A DNA stretch of 23,740 nucleotides from a virus. The translations under genes and the position numbers were made by a program. Numbering within the stretch: the first letter of the stretch is position 1; each line of letters starts with the position of its first letter. Positions 9,813-18,241 of this stretch are shown here, in pieces. The stretch is from positions 1 through 23,740 of the IMG/VR virus record IMGVR_UViG_3300024264_000173, one strand, 5' to 3'. A model generated the notes under the pieces. The model searched no databases and was not told the origin of the DNA. It was given only the letters and a program-made list of their open reading frames with translations.

Positions 9813-10700
9813 ATGATACACGACTATTACCATGTATTAAATATTGATATGAAAACATTACACACATTTGGCTGTTCTATTACACAAGGATTTGCTCTAC
9901 CAGACGTAGTTGCTCCTATACTTAATGACCAGGGTTATCAGTGTACTGATGATGAAATTGATGCTAATCCAGATATTGATTGGTCCGATATTCATCTATA
10001 CAAACCTAGCAAATATGCTTGGCCGCAAGTACTTGGCGAAATGCTTGATATGAATGTAGTAAATCATGCTAGGCGCGGTGCGTGTTTTCAACAAATATCA
10101 AGACAATGTGCAGTTGGTGCTAAAGATATTCAACCAGATGATACTGTGATTGTGATGTGGACTTACCTAAGTAGACTATCATTACAATGGCCTGCTAGAA
10201 CGTCAGTACCGTTTTGTAATATTGTTGCTAGTGATTATGGTTGGCAAACTGTAATAACAGGATTTAACAAGTTATTTGGTTTAGAAAAATCTAAAGAAAG
10301 TACAAACGAAGACGAAGAAAAATTTCAAAAGTATATAGAAAATTCTACAAAAAATACATATTTAGATCCTATGGGTGTATATAATCGATATTACAATAAT
10401 CTAGTTTTACAACAAATGACTGATGGATTTTTACGTGCAACTGGTGCTAAAATTATACATTTAAGTGTAGAAACACAACGATTAAAAGATCAACTAGAAG
10501 GTGCACGACATGATCTTCATCCTACATTAAAAGATCCTTACAATATTCCAAGTCCAGACGATTGGTATAATATAGATGTTGATCATGATAGTTGTTTTGT
10601 AATTCTTGATCCAAACATACCTCCCGCTGAAAATGACATGCATCCAAGCATTCAACATCATAGCAATTTTGCTAATCACATTTATAAACGTTATTTTTAG
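9813..10700 (+). CDS. SGNH/GDSL-like hydrolase, on the opposite strand to the surrounding tail genes
   Basis: A 295-residue protein with SGNH hydrolase marks. FGCSITQG at residues 19-26 matches block I, with S22 as nucleophile. NHARRGA at 84-90 fits the conserved Asn/Gly region. DMHPS at 275-279 fits block V, with D275 and H277 as the rest of the catalytic set, although the usual spacing is DxxH. Members are esterases or lipases, often acting on acetylated sugars; the substrate here is unknown. No signal peptide or membrane segment is seen, so it is probably cytoplasmic or packaged. Start choice is uncertain: ATG at 9813 and ATG at 9849 (protein starting MKTLHTFG, which fits the fold better) both lack a clear RBS. 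It stands alone between gp6 and gp25, converges on gp25 with a 4-base overlap, and no promoter of its own was recognised. This looks like an acquired accessory (moron-type) gene. Confidence 0.7.
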   Translation: MIHDYYHVLNIDMKTLHTFGCSITQGFALPDVVAPILNDQGYQCTDDEIDANPDIDWSDIHLYKPSKYAWPQVLGEMLDMNVVNHARRGACFQQISRQCAVGAKDIQPDDTVIVMWTYLSRLSLQWPARTSVPFCNIVASDYGWQTVITGFNKLFGLEKSKESTNEDEEKFQKYIENSTKNTYLDPMGVYNRYYNNLVLQQMTDGFLRATGAKIIHLSVETQRLKDQLEGARHDLHPTLKDPYNIPSPDDWYNIDVDHDSCFVILDPNIPPAENDMHPSIQHHSNFANHIYKRYF

Positions 10701-11143
10701 GCTGTTAGACCGGCTTTTTCATCAAAGTCTAGTCTAAGTTTTTCTGATATATTATACGGCAGGTATGTTAGTTCCATTTCAATTTGAATGCCGCTTTCAT
10801 AACTTGTAACTCTAATATCTTCTGCTTGCACACGAGGATCATAATTAACAATAGTTGTAACATTTTCTGCGATTGCTTGTTTTAAGTCATCTGTAAATGG
10901 TTCAAATAAGGCGTCCCAAATAATAGTGCCGAAAGCAGGATTCATTAATTTTTCACCTTGACGTATATGAAAATGATTAAGTAAGTCTTGCTTAATAAGT
11001 GCTAGATCATATAATGTACTAGAGGTATTCTCGGGATTAACTGTAGACAGTCCCCTATATGCTTTACTAGTAACTACAGGCTTTTGCTTTTGTGATGGCT
11101 TGACTGCAATTCTATCGTATAATTTTTTCTCTAAAGTACTCAT
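10697..11143 (-). CDS. gp25: Baseplate wedge protein gp25 (GPW/gp25 family)
   Basis: A 148-residue protein, close to T4 gp25 (132). The family pattern is clear from about residue 45: LYDLALIKQDLLNHFHIRQG, then GEKLMNPAFGTIIWDALFEP with the conserved small hydrophobic and Gly pattern, then a C-terminal beta part (IRVTSYESGIQIEMELTYLP). gp25 is the small lysozyme-like-fold core protein that joins gp6 and gp53 and helps start sheath assembly. The first 40 residues are basic and probably disordered. The AGGAG sequence at the end of the PAAR gene is 13 bases before the ATG, longer than usual; no other in-frame ATG exists until residue 66. It ends tail to tail with the SGNH hydrolase gene, with no terminator between. 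Confidence 0.88.
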   Translation of the reverse strand: MSTLEKKLYDRIAVKPSQKQKPVVTSKAYRGLSTVNPENTSSTLYDLALIKQDLLNHFHIRQGEKLMNPAFGTIIWDALFEPFTDDLKQAIAENVTTIVNYDPRVQAEDIRVTSYESGIQIEMELTYLPYNISEKLRLDFDEKAGLTA

Positions 11144-11151
11144 AACAATAT

Positions 11152-11451
11152 TTATGCTCCTACGTTTACAAAGGATGCGCCACTAGTTATCGTCCCAGCA
11201 TCACATCCGTCGCCAACTCTACCTACAAGTTGCCCTGCTATCTTAACCACAGCACTTGATCCGTTAATATATTCTACATGACTAGGACAAACAGGTGGAT
11301 TGTGTGTATGTGATACTGTTGGATCACCTAATCTAGCAACGTATTGCCCTTGTATTTTTACAAACGCTTGTCCTGGGGCATCTAGTGTAGTTGTACTTGT
11401 ACAACCATGTCCTGTATCTACTGTATCTGTTTCTCTTGCTATTAATGGCAT
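11152..11451 (-). CDS. PAAR-repeat spike tip protein (gp5.4-like)
   Basis: A 99-residue PAAR protein, about the size of T4 gp5.4 (97). Two PAAR-like halves are visible: GQAFVKIQGQYVARLGDPT and SSAVVKIAGQLVGRVGDGC. Candidate metal ligands are H15, C17, H48, H50, C55, H58 and C83. PAAR proteins form a sharp cone on the end of the gp5 or VgrG beta-helix and pierce the cell envelope. The ATG overlaps the stop of the hydrolase gene upstream (TAATG), and the RBS is weak, so coupling is likely. The order spike - hydrolase - PAAR - gp25 supports the role. Confidence 0.85.
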   Translation of the reverse strand: MPLIARETDTVDTGHGCTSTTTLDAPGQAFVKIQGQYVARLGDPTVSHTHNPPVCPSHVEYINGSSAVVKIAGQLVGRVGDGCDAGTITSGASFVNVGA

Positions 11452-12218
11452 TATACTGTTGAATCCGTTCCTGCTGTTGCTGGAGCAGTACCATCAATAG
11501 GTACATCATATTCTGTTGGTAAACTCCAATTACGTTTAATACTTTTTACGTACTGACTTCTGCTGTTAAATTGATAATTAGAAACTTTAGCATTATCGCC
11601 TTGGTTTCCGCCTAATACTTTTATAACACCGTTGGAAGTAATTTCTTGTACAAATCCAATGTGTCCGCCGGAGCGTTTTTTTGATTTAAAAATTACGACA
11701 TCCCATTTTCTAATATTTGCTGTGTCTCGCCAATCTACTTCACTACCCCAATTATACCAACCTTGACTGCTCATAGTTTGTAGTGTAGGAATGCCTGCTG
11801 TAAATAATGCCCAACTTACAAATGCCGCACACCATGCATAGGACATAGAACTACTGTCTCTAGTATATGCATTGCCACAAACTTTGTAACATTCTAATAT
11901 TCTTGGATTGCCTTCTCTACCACGTTCTCTCCAATCTTGTGTAAGAACATTTGCTAGTAATGCATCTAATTTTTCCCAGCCAGGGCCTTCAGGTAATGGT
12001 CCAGGTGTAATATTTGGATCTAGTGCAGGTAAGTTTGACGGATTTACATATCCTCCATTGCCTGCTTGTTGGCCGGGTCCAGATCTTGGATAATCTCCTT
12101 CTAAATCAAATTGCCCATCTGGAAATCTATTTGACTCAATTGATTCATTCCAATCAGAGTTATCAGCAACTTCTGCTGGGTTAACTGTAGGTGTTAGTGG
12201 AATAATTACTTGTCCCAT
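11451..12218 (-). CDS. CHAP/NlpC-like cysteine peptidoglycan hydrolase of the spike region (TIGR02594-like)
   Basis: A 255-residue protein. Residues 1-80 are rich in Pro, Gly, Asn and Asp and look like a flexible or docking arm. Residues 80-235 form a cysteine-hydrolase domain: SYAWCAAFVSWAL gives nucleophile C130, WDVVIFK and GGHIGFVQEI give H186, and VIKVLGGNQGD supplies the third position (N205). This pattern matches the TIGR02594 type of CHAP/NlpC-P60 enzymes that cut peptide crosslinks in peptidoglycan. There is no signal peptide, and the gene lies between the gp5 spike and PAAR genes, so it is more likely carried on the tail than used as a lysis enzyme; that is inference. ATG overlaps the gp5 stop (TAATG), and GGAG eight bases upstream is a good RBS. 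The C-terminus is a short Thr/Ala/Gly tail. Confidence 0.75.
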   Translation of the reverse strand: MGQVIIPLTPTVNPAEVADNSDWNESIESNRFPDGQFDLEGDYPRSGPGQQAGNGGYVNPSNLPALDPNITPGPLPEGPGWEKLDALLANVLTQDWRERGREGNPRILECYKVCGNAYTRDSSSMSYAWCAAFVSWALFTAGIPTLQTMSSQGWYNWGSEVDWRDTANIRKWDVVIFKSKKRSGGHIGFVQEITSNGVIKVLGGNQGDNAKVSNYQFNSRSQYVKSIKRNWSLPTEYDVPIDGTAPATAGTDSTV

Positions 12219-14827
12219 TATACTACTCCATTCCTTGGATCGTTTTGATCTACGCCTGCAACAAGAACTCTGTTGTTTGGATCTCTAACCCAATCTGGAT
12301 CATACTTGCCGTTGGTTAAAAGTTTGGCTTGTAAGTACCCTTGGTCTTTAGGAAATCCTAATTCGTATCCTCTTTCAGTTCCTGCAATAGCAAATCTAAA
12401 GTTACCAAGAGTTCCTCTACCAAAATCTTTGTAACGCTCTTTTAAATATGCCGCTGTAACTGCAACTGACTTAGCAACGTCTGTGATTAAAATAGTAGGA
12501 TCATCTACAATTTCTACACCAAATGGATTTAATTCTGCATCTACTAATTCTTCTTTTATTAGTCCTGCCGCTTTACCATATCTTTGATAGTTTGCTTTAC
12601 CTGTTAACTGAATTAGTCCACGGCCGATATACTTACCGCCATCGCCTGCTCTTGTATTACCCATACCAGGACCAATTTTACTTGTATAACCGTAAACAAG
12701 TTCAAAAAATGTTGCTTTATCTTTTTTAATTTCTGTAAGTTCTGCATCACTAACTGTTCTAGCATTACTAAAGATTGAACGTATACGCTCGTTGCTAGTT
12801 CCGCCATAACCTTTTTCAGTACCTAATGTTAATCCTGATTCAGTTTCTGCTGTTGCAATAGCCGCATAAACTTGTTCTTCTGTAAATCCTTCAGCAAACA
12901 ATGCACTTGCAAATAATCTTGATAGTTCTTGTTTTGTAGTTTTTACTGCTGGAGGATCAGGTTGAATTGTTGCCGCCGCAATAGGATCAAATCTTGCACT
13001 ACCTTCTGGAGCACCACTTGAGTTGTAAGCATTAGGCTGATTACCACTACCAACTACTGTTCCACCTGGTGTTCTGTTAAACGTATCTGGAGTACTTGGT
13101 GGATATGTTTCTGGAGGATCAACTCCTGCTCTAGTTAAGTCTGGTGTATATTTTAAAGGATCATAATGTTCATGTTCAAACCAAGGCTCATGTTGTGGAA
13201 CACGACTTGCTTTAAGTGCAATTTCTGGTGGTGTAGGATCTACAATAAACGGTGCTGGCGGTATAACTGCTTCGGTTGGTGCTGTAGGCGCAACTGGTGC
13301 TGTTCCTTGTATATCAATATTATTGCCTTCACTGTAAATTTTTAATGCGCCGCCAGTAGCCAATCCACCTTCTGCATCAGTTCTTATACGCAAGTTACCA
13401 ACTGCTTTTAAATCTAATATATTTCCAGATTGCATTGTAGTTTTCAATGTACTTGTTTGATGTATTTCTGCGCCAGCACTTATATAACTACTACCTAATG
13501 CTTTCATATGATAGTTTCCATCAGTAGTAATTTTTACTTCATTGTGACCTTCAATACCAATACCTGTTGTACTACCTAATGAAAGTTGATCACCTGATGA
13601 AATGTTTTGTTTTTCTACAGCAACCATCATACCATTTTGGTTTGCATATAGAATTAAATCTTCATTAGTATTAATATTAATATCTTTGCCCGAATTTAAA
13701 CTAAACTGTGTACCAGTAATCATACTTGTACTATCATGAGAACTTGTTCTTATTTTATTTGCAACTATGTTTACATCTTGACCTGCGTTTAAGTTTATAT
13801 CTCTGTCTGCTGTAAAATTTAAATCTTGCTGTGAATGTACACTTATACTATCAGCACCGTAAATATCAATCTTACCGTTACTAGTCATTTCAATCCAAGA
13901 AGTTCCTCTTGCATTTGCAATGTAGATTAAATCTTCTGTATTGTGCATTAAGATTTGATGACCTGTTCTTGTACGCATACGAAATAATTCGTTATGTGGT
14001 CTAGTAACATCTCCGCCTTCTTCTTGTGCTTCAATATTAGCATACTCCATTGGAGTATCTTTAGGATGACCTTTTCTTAAAAATTTATCATCACCGTCAT
14101 CCATTACAAAACTAGATCCACCTAATCTACTTTTTGGATGATCAATTTTATTGCCTATAAATCCTATTTGTGCCCTGGGTGCACCTTCACGTTTATCTAA
14201 TGGGCCTGGAGTACTCCATCCAAATACTGCACTAGGTAATTCGCGCCTTGCACTTGAACTAGTAAGTCCTCTAGTTTCGTCATCACTTAAACCTGCTGTA
14301 ATATAATTTTTTAACAAATCTAAATGTGCAGATTTTCTATGTGATGTTGGTTCGTTATTTGGTTCTGTAGTTGTAAGTTTATTGTATTCTGCGGCAGGTG
14401 CTTTTTTATTAAAGTCTTTTAATAGAGATGTTGATGCTAATCCAGGAACCATAAAGTTCATAAATTCATCTTGCACACATCCTATCCAATAACATTTACT
14501 TGCATTTCCTTCAACAAAAATAACAAGTACCCTAGTTCCTACATCAGGTGGTACTGCCCAAAATCCATAACTTTGTTGAGTGTGTCTATAACCTTCATTT
14601 TTACTTGCAGAATTAACTGGCGTTGTTCCATAAAAAGGACTCAAATAACTTGCTTCAAATACTTGTCCTGAACGCTCTGGTTGGTTACCCGATGCTGTAG
14701 TTTTTAGTAATTCAACTTGCAAAGTACCCATATACTTTGTGTCTAAGTTGTTTACAATTATTGCTTCAAACGGACCTGTTTGTTGTGTTGGTTTTGGCCT
14801 ATTTCTGCGAATGTCTGATACTGGCAT
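12218..14827 (-). CDS. gp5: Baseplate central spike gp5-like: OB fold, beta-helix and C-terminal GH19 lytic domain
   Basis: An 869-residue protein. Residues 15-130 are the OB-fold part (FEAIIVNNLDTKYMGTLQV, FWAVPPDVGTRVLVIFVEG, CYWIGCVQD), shared by gp5 and VgrG proteins. Residues about 300-500 carry short alternating repeats (INLNAGQDVNIVANK, ININTNEDLILYAN) expected for the trimeric beta-helix needle. A Pro/Thr-rich linker (about 510-630) follows. Residues 635-835 are a glycoside hydrolase family 19-like domain: AETESG (E661, E663) and DGGKYIGRGLIQLTG near 729-743 are typical. It would pierce the outer membrane and cut glycan strands. In T4 gp5 (575 residues) a T4-type lysozyme sits between the OB fold and the helix; here the enzyme is of another family and lies at the C-terminus. 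The ATG follows the hub gene by two bases; an upstream GAGG is 12 bases away. Confidence 0.85.
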   Translation of the reverse strand: MPVSDIRRNRPKPTQQTGPFEAIIVNNLDTKYMGTLQVELLKTTASGNQPERSGQVFEASYLSPFYGTTPVNSASKNEGYRHTQQSYGFWAVPPDVGTRVLVIFVEGNASKCYWIGCVQDEFMNFMVPGLASTSLLKDFNKKAPAAEYNKLTTTEPNNEPTSHRKSAHLDLLKNYITAGLSDDETRGLTSSSARRELPSAVFGWSTPGPLDKREGAPRAQIGFIGNKIDHPKSRLGGSSFVMDDGDDKFLRKGHPKDTPMEYANIEAQEEGGDVTRPHNELFRMRTRTGHQILMHNTEDLIYIANARGTSWIEMTSNGKIDIYGADSISVHSQQDLNFTADRDINLNAGQDVNIVANKIRTSSHDSTSMITGTQFSLNSGKDININTNEDLILYANQNGMMVAVEKQNISSGDQLSLGSTTGIGIEGHNEVKITTDGNYHMKALGSSYISAGAEIHQTSTLKTTMQSGNILDLKAVGNLRIRTDAEGGLATGGALKIYSEGNNIDIQGTAPVAPTAPTEAVIPPAPFIVDPTPPEIALKASRVPQHEPWFEHEHYDPLKYTPDLTRAGVDPPETYPPSTPDTFNRTPGGTVVGSGNQPNAYNSSGAPEGSARFDPIAAATIQPDPPAVKTTKQELSRLFASALFAEGFTEEQVYAAIATAETESGLTLGTEKGYGGTSNERIRSIFSNARTVSDAELTEIKKDKATFFELVYGYTSKIGPGMGNTRAGDGGKYIGRGLIQLTGKANYQRYGKAAGLIKEELVDAELNPFGVEIVDDPTILITDVAKSVAVTAAYLKERYKDFGRGTLGNFRFAIAGTERGYELGFPKDQGYLQAKLLTNGKYDPDWVRDPNNRVLVAGVDQNDPRNGVV

Positions 14828-14829
14828 TT

Positions 14830-17800
14830 TTAACGAGGTCCTCTATTATTTGTCAACGTATTATTTAACTGGGCTAGTTTTTCTACATTAGCAGAAGCGG
14901 CTTGTTCTACAGCATTTGGAATTTGTGCTTTAACGTTTGCTACTGTTTGTCCAACTGCGCCTGATGAAATGTTTTGTAGAAGTGCATCATTGCCTATGTT
15001 ACCTGTTAAGTTAGTGCCAAATTTTCCTAAAACATCTGTACCGCTTAAATTTATTTGACTTAATGTTTCACTAGCAAAAGATGTTGCGGCGCTTTTTAAG
15101 TTGTTAAATTCTGCACCTATTTTTCCTAGATCAGCAACACCTATTTGACTTTGTATTTTTGCTAGTGAAGCACCAATATTACCAAAGGCATCAAGTGCCG
15201 GTAGACCCAGCGATGAGGCTTGCTTTCTAACAATTTCGTCAAGGCCTTGATATCCGCCTAATAAACCTGCAATTTCTTTTTTGTATGCTTCTAAGTTTTC
15301 AGTTGCACCTGTTACAATAGCCGCGTCTGAAACTTTTTGTGCATAAGCAACTGCTTTTTCATTCATTGCTTCGCCAGGTTTATCTGTTTTAATAAGAGCA
15401 CCAAGATTTTGTGTTTGTGATTGATTATCTTGTCCTTGCAATCGATTCATTTGTAGTCTAGTTGTATACTGGTTTCCACTAATCGAATGGACTACTGTAT
15501 TCACTCTATACAATCCGCTAAAAGTATCAACTACTATTAATTCTTCTGGAAATGTATAATCGCCTTTGTCAGCATTAATATCTACAGGTGTTCTAAATAA
15601 AATATTAATATGCAACTCGCCGTTACTAAAATTTGCTTGTCCGTCTTCCATCATATTAGTATAAGGAGTTTCTTTACCGTGGAAGTTTCCAACGCCATCG
15701 TCTGCTAGATAAAATGGGTCACCCATAATTGTCATATTGACTGTTACCATATCCACTCTTGAATTTAATAATCTATCATTAAACATTCTAGCGATGCCGA
15801 TTTCAGAATTATCAATTCCTGATCCACCTGCATTTCCTGAATTTGTATTAACGGCTTCAGTTTGCTTTTGTGCAGATTCGCCTGCGGCTAAACTACCTTG
15901 TGTGTTGCTTGTTACTAGTACTGCCTCTTTAGGTAATGCTGTCTGCGTTCCTGCGGCGCCTGTAGTTTGTGCGGCTGTTGATGAACCTTTATCTGCTGTA
16001 ACTGGGTATATAAAACTATTATTATATGCAATTTCAAAATCAAGTATATCTTTGTTTTTTCCAGTGTAGATATAATTGTATTGTTTTGCGGCTTGTGCTT
16101 TTAGTTCTGGAATACCTTGACTTGCTGTTGTTGGTGCTTTAAATACACTGTGATGTACAAAATAAGGAACAATTCTATAAACATGTACAGTTGGAACTTT
16201 TCCTGTTCTACCAATTTCACTATTATTTGGTACAACATATTCATCTGTTTCTACTTTGTACCATTTGATCATACCGCCGTTTGATTTAAGGTCGTCAAGT
16301 TGTGTAGCCAATTCTCTACCATACATACTTGTTAATAAAACTTCTTCAATAATTTCTTGTAATCGTGTCCCGGCTGTAAAAGTATAAGTTCTAATACCGC
16401 CATCTAGTCTCATGTTTTTATTTGCTCTAGAAAATATTGCATATCTTTTTTCGTATTCTTCAGTTTTTGCTTGTTGTGCTGTCTTTTCTCTTGCAACATT
16501 ATCTGCTTGATTTTGTTGTACTTGAGCGGCATAAGCATCTAAAGTAGTTCCTCTTACATAAGCAGGATCCGGCATAGGTTGTGTTCCGCCTTCAAACGGA
16601 CTGTCAAGCATTTTTGCTTGTCCTATTACATTATTACTAAAATTACTAGCCGCATATTTTTTAAGAGCAAAATCCAAACCACTCGCTTGTTTAACATTTC
16701 CTGACATTGTATTAAGATATTCATCAAAGTTTTGAGGGACTTCTCCTTGTCCGCCTTGGCTTTGCCAAAAGTTTTCTAAACCTGCTCCTGAAACTGCGCC
16801 TCCTGTTACTGGATCTGGATTAACAAATCCTTCGTCAGGCCCGTATCCTGGAGATATAGTAGCAGTATTGTTTGTAGACTCATTTGCTGTTGCTCCTGCT
16901 GTTGATGCTCGATCATTAGGAAATATTATAACAAATTGGTCTGCAACATTTACTTGATTTGCTTTTTGCATATCTAATAAACGTGAGTTCATAACTGATG
17001 TTACACTTTGGGCACCTGATTGTAAAATTTCTTTTACAGTTCTTCCTTTAATTGCTATATCTGTTTTGACTTGTTGCACACTGTCTGATAATGCACGTTC
17101 ATTCCATGCTATCGCTTCAACCATATATGTTGAGCCACCTTCATTTACAGAGAAAGTTGAATTAGTAAGTTTTATAGGAAAGAACCGTCTAGCATACGGA
17201 ACTTCAACTTGGTTTCCATCTACATCCCAACCTTTAAAATCTATTTGGAGAGCAAAACATGCTGTTGTATAATCTACAAATCCTGCTTTTGCCGCGGCAA
17301 TCGTTAATGCTTGCCAAAATAATCCCATGCTATATGGTTCTAGTACATCAAATGTTAATTTTGTTACATTACTATTAAAACCATAAGCAAGACTAGGCAT
17401 AGCATTTACGCTAATTTCAAAATTATCAATAAAAAATTCTACATTATTACCTAAAGCAATTTCAACTTGAGTTTTATTTTTTCTACTACCGGCTCCGCCG
17501 CCACTTTGACAAACAATATTTGTTAAACCTGTTTTTCGATATGTATTATCAGGGTCATTAATTTGTTCATGACTTAAACAGGCCAAAGTAATAATAGTGT
17601 TCATACTAGCAAAATCTTCTAGTTCATTAGGCCATGGAGGCTGTGACTCGCCTGGAACTAGTGTTCCAACTTTGGTTGTATATCCAATTGGTCCTGGTTT
17701 TGCATCTAAGTTACTTTTAAATTGCTTCGGATCCATTGCCGCAAAAAGGTCACCATCTTTTAAACTACCTGACAGTCCTGCTACTGTTGATCCTACAGAA

Positions 17801-17934
17801 TTTAATGCTTCTCCTTTGAATATAGATGCTGTTCGGTCAAGAGTATTTTGTAAATCTCCTGCAAGTTCAGGAACATTATCGACAATGTTTTCGATCTTAT
17901 TTGATACTCGATTAAAGAGTGCTTTAAAACTCAA
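14830..17934 (-). CDS. Large baseplate hub-like structural protein (position of T4 gp27), TTG start
   Basis: A 1034-residue protein without signal peptide. Residues 150-290 are beta-rich and conserved-looking (FEISVNAMPSLAYGFNSNV, FWQALTIAAAKAGF, RRFFPIKLTNSTFSVNEGGS). Residues 340-500 are a Gly/Gln/Ala-rich linker. A second mixed domain covers 500-640 (TRLQEIIEEVLLTSMYGREL, VPTVHVYRIVPYFVHHS). After a Thr/Ala/Gly linker, residues 700-835 form a third beta domain (VTVNMTIMGDPFYL, LHINILFRTPVDI, TTRLQMNRLQG). The last 200 residues are Ala/Asn-rich and helical. It lies directly before gp5, where a hub protein holding the spike is expected, so a gp27-like role is inferred; it is much longer than T4 gp27 (391). 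The start is TTG: AGGAG lies exactly six bases upstream, overlapping nothing else, and the next in-frame ATG is only at residue 67. Confidence 0.7.
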   Translation of the reverse strand: MSFKALFNRVSNKIENIVDNVPELAGDLQNTLDRTASIFKGEALNSVGSTVAGLSGSLKDGDLFAAMDPKQFKSNLDAKPGPIGYTTKVGTLVPGESQPPWPNELEDFASMNTIITLACLSHEQINDPDNTYRKTGLTNIVCQSGGGAGSRKNKTQVEIALGNNVEFFIDNFEISVNAMPSLAYGFNSNVTKLTFDVLEPYSMGLFWQALTIAAAKAGFVDYTTACFALQIDFKGWDVDGNQVEVPYARRFFPIKLTNSTFSVNEGGSTYMVEAIAWNERALSDSVQQVKTDIAIKGRTVKEILQSGAQSVTSVMNSRLLDMQKANQVNVADQFVIIFPNDRASTAGATANESTNNTATISPGYGPDEGFVNPDPVTGGAVSGAGLENFWQSQGGQGEVPQNFDEYLNTMSGNVKQASGLDFALKKYAASNFSNNVIGQAKMLDSPFEGGTQPMPDPAYVRGTTLDAYAAQVQQNQADNVAREKTAQQAKTEEYEKRYAIFSRANKNMRLDGGIRTYTFTAGTRLQEIIEEVLLTSMYGRELATQLDDLKSNGGMIKWYKVETDEYVVPNNSEIGRTGKVPTVHVYRIVPYFVHHSVFKAPTTASQGIPELKAQAAKQYNYIYTGKNKDILDFEIAYNNSFIYPVTADKGSSTAAQTTGAAGTQTALPKEAVLVTSNTQGSLAAGESAQKQTEAVNTNSGNAGGSGIDNSEIGIARMFNDRLLNSRVDMVTVNMTIMGDPFYLADDGVGNFHGKETPYTNMMEDGQANFSNGELHINILFRTPVDINADKGDYTFPEELIVVDTFSGLYRVNTVVHSISGNQYTTRLQMNRLQGQDNQSQTQNLGALIKTDKPGEAMNEKAVAYAQKVSDAAIVTGATENLEAYKKEIAGLLGGYQGLDEIVRKQASSLGLPALDAFGNIGASLAKIQSQIGVADLGKIGAEFNNLKSAATSFASETLSQINLSGTDVLGKFGTNLTGNIGNDALLQNISSGAVGQTVANVKAQIPNAVEQAASANVEKLAQLNNTLTNNRGPR

Positions 17935-17935
17935 T

Positions 17936-18241
17936 TTAAACTCCTAATACATTTTTAAGTGAAGGACCTTTTGGTAGAAATATTTTTACTCCGGCTACCA
18001 TATCAAACACAGGGTCTTTTATTACATCCATATTTCTTTGTGCAAATACCCACCATAATTTACTACTACCATAAACATCATGTGCTAATAAGTCAGGTCT
18101 ATGTGTATATTGTGTTTCAATTGTATATAAAAAATCATCTGGTTCTGACGGAACTGGTCGTATTTGAAATGTTCCTAAATATCTATTGTCTACCACTTTT
18201 GTATTTTTCCACGGACTAGAATTTGTATATGAAACAGACAT
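17936..18241 (-). CDS. gp53: Baseplate wedge protein gp53-like
   Basis: A 101-residue protein with the gp53 family signature: YTIETQYTHRPDLLAHDVYG followed by SSKLWWVFAQRN, then a short segment with GVKIFLPKG. T4 gp53 has the same RPEELA..IYG....YWV...N core and is 196 residues long, so this is a compact version lacking the C-terminal half. gp53 binds gp25 and gp6 in the inner baseplate. GAGGA lies eight bases before the ATG, and the ATG overlaps the stop of the preceding tube-cap gene (TAATG). Residues 70-100 resemble the LysM-like ending found in other phage baseplate proteins. Confidence 0.8.
   Translation of the reverse strand: MSVSYTNSSPWKNTKVVDNRYLGTFQIRPVPSEPDDFLYTIETQYTHRPDLLAHDVYGSSKLWWVFAQRNMDVIKDPVFDMVAGVKIFLPKGPSLKNVLGV
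17941..17945 (-). promoter_or_regulatory. RBS AGGAG deciding the TTG start of the hub gene
   Basis: The minus strand reads AGGAG at 17945-17941, then six bases (TTTAAA, including the gp53 stop), then TTG at 17934-17932. The ideal spacing and the lack of any nearby ATG make TTG the best start. Confidence 0.75.

Noticed and set aside
10690-10705. Bidirectional terminator between the SGNH gene and gp25
   Set aside because: The two genes overlap by 4 bases and no GC hairpin with flanking A/T runs is present.
11149-11156. Late-box match CATAAATA on the minus strand at the gp25 start
   Set aside because: It lies only five bases before the ATG, so transcription would start about at the start codon; more likely it is chance from the PAAR stop codon context.
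15737-16069. Open frame of 110 codons on the plus strand inside the hub gene
   Set aside because: It is antisense to a gene with clear protein-level structure, has no RBS and a composition typical of a shadow frame. The same holds for the plus-strand frames at 17597-17947, 17959-18219 and 4771-4980.
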